64,000 nucleotides of DNA from the NCBI GenBank assembly GCA_963839475.1, contig CAWIVH010000013.1:248001-312000 (forward strand), read 5' to 3'. Position numbers and translations under genes: made by a program. A model generated the notes under the pieces. That model made no database searches. It saw nothing but the letters and a program-made list of their open reading frames with translations, and was not told where the DNA came from. Position 1 is the first letter of the stretch. Every line of letters starts with the position of its first letter. This document shows, in pieces, positions 50,761 through 59,966 of the stretch. This DNA is from CAWIVH01 sp963839475. Its GTDB lineage: Bacteria; Acidobacteriota; UBA6911.

Positions 50761-53196
50761 GTGAAGCGATGGACTATCGTAGTACTTAATCTGTTCTGCT
50801 TTGCAGCGATGTTTTTGTTTGCCGGCGACCAGAAGGCGCAGCGAAGGTTGCCCGGACAGGTCAACGGCAAATCGATCCTCCTACCTAATGGCTGGTCGCT
50901 ATCGCCCGCCGGCCGCCATATTCCGGTTGGCGATTTCCCGCTTGCCTTGGCACTTCATCAAAACGGCAGACATCTTCTCGTGGCCAATAATGGATACGGC
51001 AAGCAGTCGATCGACGTCATCGATGTCGAGCTGGGGAAGGTTGTCAGCAGTGAACCCGTGGAAAAGGCCTGGCTGGGACTGACGTTCAATCCCGACGGCA
51101 CCAAAGCTTATGCCGGCGGGGGAATGAGCAACAGCGTCCTTTCCTTTGCATTCAATGAGGGAAAGTTGAGCCCCCTTCCGCCGTTGCCGGTCGGACGGCC
51201 GCTTGCCGACATTTTTCCCGGCGGTCTGTGCATTTCGGGAGGCAGGCTTTTCGTCGCCAACAACCTGAGTGGAGACGTGGCTGTTCTTGACCTTGCGAGC
51301 GGAAAAGTAGCGGCTTCGGTGAAGGTGGGTGATTACCCTTACACCTGTGCTGCTTCCGCGGACGGCCGGATGGTCTACGTCAGTTTGTGGGGCGGCTCTC
51401 AAGTAGTCGGAATAGAAACCGACTCTCTCAAGGTCAAGGCACGAATTCAGACCGAAGATCACCCGAATGCCATGCTCTTTTCCAGGGATGGTAAGCGGCT
51501 CTTCGTAGCCAACGCCAATAATAATTCCGTTTCTGCCATCGATTTGGCGGCCGGGAAAGCGCTCGAGCGGATATCGGTCGCGCTCTACCCGGACAGTCCT
51601 GCAGGCAGCACCACCAATGCCCTGGCCATGAGTCCTGATGGTAATACGCTTTACGTGGCCAATGCAGACAACAACGATTTGGCAGTGGTGGATATAAGGA
51701 AGTCAGGGGAAAGCAAGGTCTTGGGATTTATTCCTGTAGGATGGTATCCCACTTCGGTGGCGACAAGCCGTGACGGCAGGATGATTTATGTTGCTAACGG
51801 CAAAGGTAACCAATCGGCTGCGAATCCCAAAGGGCCTGTGACCACCATGCCCCGCACTTCTGCTACCCAATATATCGGGGGATTGCTCCTCGGGTCCGTT
51901 TCTCTGGTTCCGGTGCCTGACCAGGCCATGCTCGCAAAATACACCAGCGAGGTTTATGCCAATATTCCCTACAGCGAAAAACAACGCTTGAGCGTCAATT
52001 TCAAGGGAAAGAGCTCCATTCCACTCAAAGTTGGCGACAAGAGCCCCATTGAGCATGTCATCTACGTGATCAAGGAAAACCGGACCTATGACCAGGTATT
52101 CGGAGATATCAAGGAGGGAAACGGGGACCCTTCGCTGACCCTTTTCGGGGAACAGATAACACCAAACCAACATGCGCTGGCGCGGGAATTCGTCCTGCTG
52201 GACAATTTTTACGTCGATGCCGAAGTGAGCGCCGATGGACATAACTGGTCCATGGGGGCCTATGCGACGGATTATGTGGAGAAGATCTGGCCGTCGCAGT
52301 ATTCCGGGCGGCGGCGGCTTTATGACTTTGAAGGCGGTTCCCCTGTGGTGGCGCCGAGCGAAGGGTATATTTGGGACGCCTGCAAAAAGGCGGGCATCAC
52401 CTATCGCAGCTATGGCGAATGGGTGGCCAACGGCGCACGGCCCGGCGACCCGTCCAGGGCCAAAGCCAGCGCCCTTGAAGGGCACTTCGATCCGCTTTAC
52501 CGGGGGTGGGACATGCAGTATAGCGATATCGATCGTGCCAAGCGTTTTCTATCCGAAGTGGCTCGCTTCGAGAAAGAAGGAGGAATGCCGCGTTTCCAGG
52601 TAGTACGGATGGGAAACGATCATACCCAGGGAACCAAAGCCGGAACGCTCACCCCGAGCGCTTATGTCGCCCAGAATGACGCGGCTCTGGGCATGCTGGT
52701 CGAAGGGGTTTCGAAATCGACTTTCTGGCCTAAAACCGCCATATTCGTTGTGGAGGATGATGCCCAGAATGGCCCCGACCATGTCGATGCGCACCGGTCT
52801 ATTGCTTTTGCCATCAGTCCTTACATCCGCCGTGGGACCGTTGACAGCACCATGTATTCGACCTCCAGCATGCTCCGCACCATGGAGCTGATTCTTGGAC
52901 TGCCACCCATGAGTCAGTACGATGCTGCCGCGGCTCCGCTCATGGCGTCTTTCGGAACGAAACCCGATCTGAAACCATTCAACGCACTGCCGCCGCGCGT
53001 TTCTCTTACCGAGGTGAATCCGGCCAATGCCCCGGGGGCCGCGAGGTCTTCTCAGATGGATTTCGACGAAGCCGATCGGGCTCCGGACCTTGAATTCAAC
53101 GAAATATTGTGGAAGGCGATCAAGGGCGGAGATTCAGTGATGCCGGCGCCGGTTCGTTCAGCCTTCGTGCGCCCGATTAAAATGGATCGGGATTAA
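50761..53196 (+). CDS. YVTN beta-propeller plus phosphoesterase-domain exported protein
   Basis: An 811-residue protein. GTG 50761 is the start (GGGAGGAGG upstream) and a signal peptide follows (residues 1-22). Residues 50-370 are a YVTN-type propeller with repeats such as LAMSPDGNTLYVANADNNDLAVVDI and LFSRDGKRLFVANANNNSVSAIDL. The rest is a phosphoesterase (PF04185) domain: VIYVIKENRTYDQVFGD, LDNFYVDAEVSADGHNWSMGAYATDYVEK, IFVVEDDAQNGPDHVDAHRS. Known relatives include acid phosphatases and phospholipase C. The propeller-plus-phosphoesterase fusion is common in Acidobacteriota. Substrate unknown. Confidence 0.9.
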   Translation: MKRWTIVVLNLFCFAAMFLFAGDQKAQRRLPGQVNGKSILLPNGWSLSPAGRHIPVGDFPLALALHQNGRHLLVANNGYGKQSIDVIDVELGKVVSSEPVEKAWLGLTFNPDGTKAYAGGGMSNSVLSFAFNEGKLSPLPPLPVGRPLADIFPGGLCISGGRLFVANNLSGDVAVLDLASGKVAASVKVGDYPYTCAASADGRMVYVSLWGGSQVVGIETDSLKVKARIQTEDHPNAMLFSRDGKRLFVANANNNSVSAIDLAAGKALERISVALYPDSPAGSTTNALAMSPDGNTLYVANADNNDLAVVDIRKSGESKVLGFIPVGWYPTSVATSRDGRMIYVANGKGNQSAANPKGPVTTMPRTSATQYIGGLLLGSVSLVPVPDQAMLAKYTSEVYANIPYSEKQRLSVNFKGKSSIPLKVGDKSPIEHVIYVIKENRTYDQVFGDIKEGNGDPSLTLFGEQITPNQHALAREFVLLDNFYVDAEVSADGHNWSMGAYATDYVEKIWPSQYSGRRRLYDFEGGSPVVAPSEGYIWDACKKAGITYRSYGEWVANGARPGDPSRAKASALEGHFDPLYRGWDMQYSDIDRAKRFLSEVARFEKEGGMPRFQVVRMGNDHTQGTKAGTLTPSAYVAQNDAALGMLVEGVSKSTFWPKTAIFVVEDDAQNGPDHVDAHRSIAFAISPYIRRGTVDSTMYSTSSMLRTMELILGLPPMSQYDAAAAPLMASFGTKPDLKPFNALPPRVSLTEVNPANAPGAARSSQMDFDEADRAPDLEFNEILWKAIKGGDSVMPAPVRSAFVRPIKMDRD

Positions 53197-53281
53197 CGGT
53201 CCTATTGAACAGGTGCTGAAGGCGCACGGGAGATTTATAATGACTTCCCACATACTATAAATAAAGGAAGGGGATGTTGCC

Positions 53282-54823
53282 ATGGTACTTAATTCGGTTT
53301 TGAATACGGTGGAGCCGGTTCTTGATTCCGAGGCCGCCGCGAAGCTGGCGGCCGAGCTCAGCACGCTCAGCCGCTTAAATATTTACCCCTCCTCCATTGC
53401 TCTTGCATGCGAGACGGTTTTTTCGCTTGGCTGCCGCGGACCGGAAAAGCGGCTCCTGCTGGTGCGCCGCAATTCCGACCTCCCGGAATCATTCGCCGGT
53501 GAGAGTACGGAGTGTCTGGCCGGAGGCATGAATGTCGTGGCAACCCTGTGCCCGCTGACTTCGGAGAATGCAGCAGCTCTGCGGAACGCCCTCCCTTACC
53601 TGGCTCCACAGCCTCTCGGTCTGCGCAAATCCGTCGGATGCGGCGATCGCCTCGGCATCGCGACCCCAGGCCATGTCCGGGCCGTCCGCAACGGATCCAT
53701 GGCGCCGATTTTCGCCCAGCAATCGATGCGCGAAAATGCCCGCACGGGACGTACGCCGCAGCAGGTCATGGATGAAGCGCTTTGGGGTGTGTTTCAAGAA
53801 GGTTGGCGGGATGGATTCGGCTCGGATGCCGATCACCTCAAGACGGCGTCGGATGTCGATATCTGCGCGGCCGCAGGATTCACTTTTTACACCTTCGATC
53901 CCGGTGATCACGTGAACAACCACGCGGATCGGGCCAGCGCCGCCGAACTCGAGCAGCAGGCCCAGAGCCTTCCCTGGATGGGTCTTGACACGTCCCTCCC
54001 GGATTTGGTCGGCCGCTTGGCCGAAAAATCTTTGGACCTGGACGGCATGCGCCTGACCATCAGTCGTGAAGAAGTGATGCGGGCTGCGGTCAAGTATGGA
54101 AAAGCAGTAGCCCACACATCCGAGCTTTACCGCCATCTGGTTCGGACGATGGGAGACCGCCCCTTCGAACTGGAAATGAGCGTCGATGAAACCGATTCCG
54201 TGACCTCCCTTGCAGAGCATGTGTACATCGCACATGAGCTGAAGCGTCTCGGTGTGCGCTGGGTTAGTCTGGCTCCGCGTTATGTGGGGACCTTTGAGAA
54301 GGGGGTGGATTATATTGGCGATCTGGCCGCCTTTGAAGATTCCTTTGCACGCCACCTGGCCGTAGCACGCACTTACGGTCCCTATAAACTGAGCCTCCAT
54401 TCAGGCTCCGACAAATTCAGCATCTACCCCGTTGCAGCCCGTCTCGCCGGCGAACTCGTTCATTTGAAAACCGCCGGAACAAGTTATCTCGAGGCCACAC
54501 GAGCCATCGCAGCGCTGGATCCCGGGCTTTTCCGCGAAATGGTCGATTTCTGCCGTGGCCGATACACCACGGATCGCGCCACCTATCACGTTTCGGCCGA
54601 TCTCGGGAAAATGCCCGATATCGTATCCTGGCGGGACGCGGACCTGCCCAACCTTCTCGAGGATTTTCATGCGCGGGAAGTGCTTCACGTCACTTTCGGA
54701 TCCGTGTTGAAGGAGGACCGATTCCGGGGCCGTTTTTTTGCCACGCTGTGCGCAAACGAAGAAACCTATTACCGGCTACTTGAAATTCATTTTGGCAAGC
54801 ATCTCAGGCCGTTTGCTACCTAG
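53282..54823 (+). CDS. uxaE: Tagaturonate/fructuronate epimerase family protein (UxaE-like)
   Basis: A 513-residue protein of the tagaturonate 3-epimerase family first shown in Thermotoga, which interconverts D-tagaturonate and D-fructuronate and so joins galacturonate to the mannonate branch. Family-like segments are GLRKSVGCGDRLGIATPGHVRA, IFAQQSMRENARTGRTPQQVMDEA, GFGSDADHLKT and PFELEMSVDETDSVT; the GDRLG and GADHLK-like histidines and acids probably bind the metal. It heads the uronate cluster, followed 92 bp later by the SDR reductase. Assignment rests on these segments and context. Confidence 0.85.
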   Translation: MVLNSVLNTVEPVLDSEAAAKLAAELSTLSRLNIYPSSIALACETVFSLGCRGPEKRLLLVRRNSDLPESFAGESTECLAGGMNVVATLCPLTSENAAALRNALPYLAPQPLGLRKSVGCGDRLGIATPGHVRAVRNGSMAPIFAQQSMRENARTGRTPQQVMDEALWGVFQEGWRDGFGSDADHLKTASDVDICAAAGFTFYTFDPGDHVNNHADRASAAELEQQAQSLPWMGLDTSLPDLVGRLAEKSLDLDGMRLTISREEVMRAAVKYGKAVAHTSELYRHLVRTMGDRPFELEMSVDETDSVTSLAEHVYIAHELKRLGVRWVSLAPRYVGTFEKGVDYIGDLAAFEDSFARHLAVARTYGPYKLSLHSGSDKFSIYPVAARLAGELVHLKTAGTSYLEATRAIAALDPGLFREMVDFCRGRYTTDRATYHVSADLGKMPDIVSWRDADLPNLLEDFHAREVLHVTFGSVLKEDRFRGRFFATLCANEETYYRLLEIHFGKHLRPFAT

Positions 54824-54915
54824 GGGCATGGGAGGCGTGCATCTACAGCAACTGAAGGCTTAATAAGGCTCGGTACGTACGCCTATCGATTAATCTTATT
54901 CTCTGGAGCCATGGT

Positions 54916-55749
54916 ATGGATCTCGAAGAAGTAAAGGGCATGTATAATTTCACCGGGAAATCGATTGTCATCACCGGTGGGGCAGGCATCCTCGGTGGTG
55001 AAATTGCCTGCGCGCTTGTGGGGTGCGGAGCCAAGGTCGCGATCCTGGATCGCGATCCTGCGCTGGCTGAAAGGTTGATGAACAGGTTCGAGACCTCGAT
55101 AGGCGAAGCCATCGTGGTGTACGGCGATGTTCTCAACCGCGAAAGCCTGGAGAAAGCGGAAGAGACCGTCATTAACGCGTTCGGGCGGATCGACGGCCTG
55201 ATCAATTCTGCGGGCGGGAACAAGCCGGAAGCGACTGCCGGGCCCGATCGCTCCTTTTTCGATATACCTCCCGAGGCTATCAGGTTTGTCATCGATTTGA
55301 ACCTTATGGGAACCATTCTGGCTACACAGGTATTTGCCCGTCGAATGATGGAACAGAAAGAAGGAGTGATACTTAATTTTTCCTCGATGGCGGCCATCCG
55401 ACCCCTCACGCGGGTTATGGGCTATGCCGCAGCCAAAGCTGCCGTGACAAACTTCACCCAGTGGCTGGCGGTGTACATGGCCCAGAACTACTCTCCGGCC
55501 ATCCGGGTGAATGCAGTGGCTCCCGGCTTTTTCCTTACCGATCAGAACCGCTACCTGCTCACCGACAAGGCGACAGGCGGATTGACCCAGCGCGGTCAGA
55601 GCATTATCAGCCACACCCCGATGGGGCGTTTCGGGAGCCCCGAGGATTTGTTGGGCACAGTGTTGTGGCTCATGTCGCCAGCTTCAGCCTTTGTCACAGG
55701 CATTACGGTACCGGTCGACGGCGGATTCCAATCTTTTGCCGGCGTGTGA
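54916..55749 (+). CDS. SDR-family D-mannonate oxidoreductase
   Basis: A 277-residue short-chain dehydrogenase. The NAD motif VITGGAGILGGEIA, the NSAGGN loop (LINSAGGNKPEATAG, with a longer loop than usual), SSMAAIRPLTRVMGY and the catalytic pair Y170-x3-K174 (YAAAKAA) are present. The DRSFFDIPP and PMGRFGSPEDLLGTV segments match the SDR group that reduces D-fructuronate to D-mannonate. That substrate is exactly the product of the preceding UxaE-like epimerase. E. coli UxuB belongs to another dehydrogenase fold, so this is a non-orthologous replacement. Confidence 0.82.
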   Translation: MDLEEVKGMYNFTGKSIVITGGAGILGGEIACALVGCGAKVAILDRDPALAERLMNRFETSIGEAIVVYGDVLNRESLEKAEETVINAFGRIDGLINSAGGNKPEATAGPDRSFFDIPPEAIRFVIDLNLMGTILATQVFARRMMEQKEGVILNFSSMAAIRPLTRVMGYAAAKAAVTNFTQWLAVYMAQNYSPAIRVNAVAPGFFLTDQNRYLLTDKATGGLTQRGQSIISHTPMGRFGSPEDLLGTVLWLMSPASAFVTGITVPVDGGFQSFAGV

Positions 55750-55834
55750 CTTCCGCCTGATAAACTGTGCAGTAGTTGCGCTGGGCAGCCGGCGCATCGA
55801 AAATGACGTGGATGCTTTTGAGGGAGAGGTAAGC

Positions 55835-57094
55835 ATGATTACCGGAACGGGACTGGAAAACGGTATCTTGTCGGAGCCGGAAGTGCGACGGCTGTCCGAA
55901 GCAGCCATCGCTGCTGCGAATCTTGAAGGAAAGCGGGTGCTCGTCATCATTCCGGATTCCACCCGGACCGCTCCGATCCCCATGATGTTCCGGATATTTC
56001 ACGATTGCCTGAGCGGCAAAGCGGCGGCGCTGGACTATCTCATCGCTCTCGGGACACACCAGCCGATGAGCGAGGAAGCGATCAACCGGCTTGTGGGTCT
56101 GACTGCAGGCGAGAGAGCCGGGAAATACTCGGATGTCCGCATATTCAATCATCGCTGGGATCTGCCGGAAGCGCTGGTGACGGTCGGAACTATACCTCCC
56201 GATGAAATTAAACGGATCACCGGCGGATTGATGTTCGAAGCCGTGGATGTCCGCTTGAACAAGCTTATATTCAATTATGACCAGATCGTAATCTGCGGAC
56301 CCACGTTTCCTCATGAGGTAGTCGGTTTCTCGGGTGGAAACAAGTACTTTTTCCCGGGGGTCGGGGGCGATTCCGTCATCAATTTCTCTCACTGGCTCGG
56401 GGCGGTGATCACCAGCTACGATGTGATTGGCACCAAGCACACGCCGGTTCGAAGCGTCATCGACTGCGCCGCAAGGTTTATTGATCGCCCCAAACTTTGC
56501 TTCAGCATGGTGGTCAAGGGCGACTCGCTGGCGGGACTTTACATCGGAACTCCTGAAGAGGCCTATGAAGCCGCGGCGGACCTTTCAGCCAAACTTCACA
56601 TATTGTGGATCGACCGCCCGTTTAGACGGGTGCTATCCGTGATGCCTAAAATGTACGATGACATCTGGACGGCGGCGAAGGGAATGTACAAGCTGGAACC
56701 TGCGATCGAGGATGGCGGGGAGGTCATCATCTATGCCCCCCACATCGACGAAATCAGCTATACCCACGGTCGGCTGCTCGATGAAATCGGGTACCATGTC
56801 CGCGATTACTTCCTGAAGCAATGGGACCGGTTCAAAGATTACCCGGGCGGAGTTCTGGCGCACAGCACGCATTTGCGCGGCATCGGCAGCTACGACGCCG
56901 AAACGGCCACGGAATATCCGCGGATCCGGGTTACGCTGGCGACGCGGATTCCTGAAGAGCGCTGCCGGCGTCTGAACCTGGGCTATCTCGATCCGGACTC
57001 GATTCGCCTGGAGGAGTGGCAGGGACGCGAGGATGAAGGACTGCTGGTGGTGCCCAAGGCCGGGGAAATGCTCTACCGTCTGCGAAAGCGATAG
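55835..57094 (+). CDS. LarA-family nickel-pincer racemase/epimerase
   Basis: A 419-residue protein of the lactate racemase superfamily. ATG 55835 follows AGGGAGAGG; the longer frame into the previous gene is unsupported. Positions equivalent to the L. plantarum LarA active site are kept: D41/R44 in PDSTRTAP, H75 in GTHQPM, H160 in FPHEVVGFSGGNK, cofactor-bearing K170 (10 residues on, as in LarA), and H186 (16 further, as in LarA). It therefore likely uses the nickel-pincer nucleotide to invert an alpha-hydroxy acid. Inside a uronate operon the substrate is more likely an aldonate than lactate. No larB, larC or larE is present here. Confidence 0.85.
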   Translation: MITGTGLENGILSEPEVRRLSEAAIAAANLEGKRVLVIIPDSTRTAPIPMMFRIFHDCLSGKAAALDYLIALGTHQPMSEEAINRLVGLTAGERAGKYSDVRIFNHRWDLPEALVTVGTIPPDEIKRITGGLMFEAVDVRLNKLIFNYDQIVICGPTFPHEVVGFSGGNKYFFPGVGGDSVINFSHWLGAVITSYDVIGTKHTPVRSVIDCAARFIDRPKLCFSMVVKGDSLAGLYIGTPEEAYEAAADLSAKLHILWIDRPFRRVLSVMPKMYDDIWTAAKGMYKLEPAIEDGGEVIIYAPHIDEISYTHGRLLDEIGYHVRDYFLKQWDRFKDYPGGVLAHSTHLRGIGSYDAETATEYPRIRVTLATRIPEERCRRLNLGYLDPDSIRLEEWQGREDEGLLVVPKAGEMLYRLRKR

Positions 57095-57142
57095 CTCCAG
57101 TCATACCGTTCCGGCCGTACATTATTCCAGGTGCCGTCTGAA

Positions 57143-58729
57143 ATGAACCAGGACCCAGATTTCCGGATAGTCGAGGAGCGCGGCTCGAATTTCCACGGCC
57201 GGACCGGTCGATTCGATCTGTCTGAGGCCTTTATCCAGCTTTCCCGGCTCGACAATGTCGCCGTGGCAAGAATCGATCTTGCCCGGGGTTGCGAAATCAC
57301 ATTCCCCGGCGGTTCGTTTTGCCTTCAGGAAGATATCCCTTTTGGTCACAAAGTGGCACTCCGCCCCATTGCTGCAGGTGAGGAAATACTGAAGTACTCT
57401 CAACCGATAGGTATCGCGACGGCAAGACTTGAACCCGGGGCTTGGGTCCACAGTCACAATATAAAGATCTCCCACAGCCTGGGCGGGTCCGCGTTTGCTA
57501 TCGCAAAACCCGTCCTGCCGATGCTGCCGGACGGATTGCCGCGAACCTTTCTCGGTTATCGCAGGTCCGACGGGCGAGTCGGCACCCGTAATTTCATCGC
57601 GATTGTCGCAGTCAGCAACTGCTCCAGTCACGCTGTGGTCCGCATCGCGCGCGAGTTTGAGAACTTTTGCAGCGGCGGCGTTGACGGCATCGTGGCTCTG
57701 CCGCATCAGGAAGGTTGTGCCCATCATGAAGGGCCTGACACCGAGCAACTCCGGCGCACGGTGGCCGGGATGGTTGAAAACCCCAATGTGGGAGCGGTTT
57801 TGATGGTCGGCCTCGGATGCGAGGTGAACCATCTATCGCGCTACCTCGGTGACGGCGCACCTATGCGGATAAACAAGCCGGTGGCAGCACTCGAAATCCA
57901 GGGTAGCGGCGGAACGCTGAAAACGATTGCCGCGGGCGCGCAAAAGGTGCGAGAGTTCATCTCCAGGCTCGAACAGGAACGCAGGGCCGATGCCGATGCT
58001 GGGCATTTGCTCCTGGGCCTGAATTGCGGCGGTTCCGACGCCTTTTCCGGGGTGTCGGCCAATCCTGCGTTGGGCTATGCCAGCGATCTGCTGGTTGCGG
58101 CGGGCGGCGGGGTAGTGCTTGCTGAAACTCCTGAAATCTACGGTGCCGAACAGGTGCTGATCCGCCGCGCGATCGACCAGGCCACCGGTGAGCGCCTGAT
58201 TCATATCATAAATCGGTTCCAGGACTACCTCCTTCAGTTCGGCGCGACCATGGACAGTAATCCCGCGCCGGGCAACCGGAAAGGTGGAATAAGCAATATC
58301 GTGGAAAAATCGTTGGGCGCGGTCACGAAGGGGGGAACTACCATGCTCCGCTCCGTGGTCGATTATGCGCAGGAGGTCACCGTCAAGGGGCTTACCGTAA
58401 TGGATACACCGGGCTATGATCCTGTCTCCGTGACCGGCATAGCCGCTGGCGGGTGCAACATTATCGCTTTTACCACGGGGCGCGGCTCGGCCATCGGATT
58501 CCCCACCGTGCCGGTCCTGAAAATAGCCAGCAACAGCCGTGTTTTCCACAGTATGGCCGACAACATGGATGTCAACGCCGGCGAGATTGTCGACGGCGCG
58601 TGCACCATTGAAGAAAAGGGGATCGAGATTTACCGGCACATCCTCCGAATCGCCTCCGGCGAGCGTACCAAGAGCGAAATTCTTGGAGTTCGGGAATTCG
58701 TTCCCTGGCGGATCGGCCCGACAGTATAA
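57143..58729 (+). CDS. uxaA: UxaA-family altronate (or related aldarate) dehydratase
   Basis: A 528-residue two-domain dehydratase. A SAF-type N-terminal domain (RLDNVAVARIDLARGCEITF, CLQEDIPFGHKVALRPIAAGEEI) is followed by the large domain (FLGYRRSDGRVGTRNFIAIVAVSNCSS, LPHQEGCAHHEG, VGLGCEVNHLS, GLNCGGSDAFSGVSANPALGYASD, TAGGCNI-like GIAAGGCNIIAFTTGRGS). UxaA removes water from D-altronate to give 2-keto-3-deoxygluconate; GarD relatives act on galactarate. ATG 57143 is preferred over GTG 57131. It ends the uronate operon; no uxuA lies here. Confidence 0.88.
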   Translation: MNQDPDFRIVEERGSNFHGRTGRFDLSEAFIQLSRLDNVAVARIDLARGCEITFPGGSFCLQEDIPFGHKVALRPIAAGEEILKYSQPIGIATARLEPGAWVHSHNIKISHSLGGSAFAIAKPVLPMLPDGLPRTFLGYRRSDGRVGTRNFIAIVAVSNCSSHAVVRIAREFENFCSGGVDGIVALPHQEGCAHHEGPDTEQLRRTVAGMVENPNVGAVLMVGLGCEVNHLSRYLGDGAPMRINKPVAALEIQGSGGTLKTIAAGAQKVREFISRLEQERRADADAGHLLLGLNCGGSDAFSGVSANPALGYASDLLVAAGGGVVLAETPEIYGAEQVLIRRAIDQATGERLIHIINRFQDYLLQFGATMDSNPAPGNRKGGISNIVEKSLGAVTKGGTTMLRSVVDYAQEVTVKGLTVMDTPGYDPVSVTGIAAGGCNIIAFTTGRGSAIGFPTVPVLKIASNSRVFHSMADNMDVNAGEIVDGACTIEEKGIEIYRHILRIASGERTKSEILGVREFVPWRIGPTV

Positions 58730-58795
58730 CCCCCGTCGAAGGTACGGCTGCAGTCACCCGAGGATATTTTTCCCGATGAGCTTGCCCGGCGCTGT

Positions 58796-59818
58796 TCAGA
58801 CCTGGATTTGACTGGCCGCGTCATAAAGCCTTCGAATCAGGTCGAGCGACTTCCTTCCTTCGTTCCCGTCAATTTGGGGATCACGTCCTTCGTAGATGGA
58901 GGCGGCGAAATCTTCCATCACCCGGCGGTGCCCTTCGCAGTCGATCGCCATAGGATTCGCCGATCCATCGGAAACATCGGCAACAGCGGAGCCCGGGTTG
59001 GCCGATCCGTCGCGCAAAGACCATACGGAAATATTGTCTCCTTCCAGGATGAGAGTTCCCTCCGTCCCGGTGATTTCGATTCTTCTTTTGAATCCGGGAA
59101 ATGCGGAGGTCGCGGCTTCGATGACTCCCAGAGCCCCGTTTTCAAAGCGAAGGGCTGCCACCAATGTATCCTCACCTTCGATGGTGGTATGCAAGCGGCG
59201 GTCGGACATGGCCGCGATGCCGGCCACGGGTCCGCCTATCCACTGCAGCAGGTCGATCGTGTGAATTGCCTGATTGATGGCGACTCCGCCGCCGTCGAGA
59301 GCCAGGGTGCCCCGCCACGCCGCGGAGGCGTAATAATCCGGCGTTCGATACCACTTAATATGGGCCCCCGCCATGATCAGCTTGCCCAGCCTTCCGCTGT
59401 CGACAGCCGATTTCATGAGCCTTGGCCCATCCAGAAAGCGCGATTGGAGGGACACTGCCAGCTTCACCCCGGCTTGCCGGCAGGCCGCAATCAAAAGGTC
59501 GGCTTTTACAGTCGAGACATCGATCGGCTTTTCCATCAGGATGTGCTTGCCTGCCCTTGCTGCAGTCATTCCCAACTCCGAGTGGGTGCCGCTCGGGGTG
59601 CAGATAGCCACGGCATGGAGGGAGGGGTCGGAAAGAAACTCCTGCAGATCCGAGAAAGCACGGATGCCATATCGCGCGGCCAGGAGATCCGCGGATCCCT
59701 GGGAGCGAGAGCAAACCGATACAAGTTTGAGCTGCGGGATCCGGGTGATGGCCTCCGCGTGAATTTTGGCGACATTGCCGCAGCCCAGGATCCCTATTCC
59801 TATCGGCATCTTTACCAT
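58796..59818 (-). CDS. Gfo/Idh/MocA-family oxidoreductase
   Basis: A 340-residue cytoplasmic dehydrogenase (no signal). IGILGCGNVAKIHAEAI is the NAD-binding motif, with CTPSGTHSELG and MEKPIDVS; the catalytic-site equivalents of the family's His follow in DGGGVAINQAIHTIDLLQWIGGPV. GAGGAG precedes the ATG. The family oxidises sugars, inositols or glucosides. It is convergent with uxaA and lies opposite the APC gene, so it is not in the uronate operon, though it may act on related sugars. Confidence 0.9.
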   Translation of the reverse strand: MVKMPIGIGILGCGNVAKIHAEAITRIPQLKLVSVCSRSQGSADLLAARYGIRAFSDLQEFLSDPSLHAVAICTPSGTHSELGMTAARAGKHILMEKPIDVSTVKADLLIAACRQAGVKLAVSLQSRFLDGPRLMKSAVDSGRLGKLIMAGAHIKWYRTPDYYASAAWRGTLALDGGGVAINQAIHTIDLLQWIGGPVAGIAAMSDRRLHTTIEGEDTLVAALRFENGALGVIEAATSAFPGFKRRIEITGTEGTLILEGDNISVWSLRDGSANPGSAVADVSDGSANPMAIDCEGHRRVMEDFAASIYEGRDPQIDGNEGRKSLDLIRRLYDAASQIQV

Positions 59819-59924
59819 TGCATTCTCCTCATCCGCCTCGGTGTTCTTTGCGGTTCAATTCAGGGTCATTTGCTCGTCATCCGGCGAGTCATTTTAGCAC
59901 CGGTAGGAACGCAGCCTGTTCAGG

Positions 59925-59930
59925 TATAAT
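59925..59930 (+). promoter_or_regulatory. -10 box of the second APC permease
   Basis: A perfect TATAAT lies 36 bp before the ATG at 59967. The -35 region is weak. Confidence 0.4.
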
Positions 59931-59966
59931 GCGCCAATTCTTACTCGGCCGATCGAAAGGGATGGC

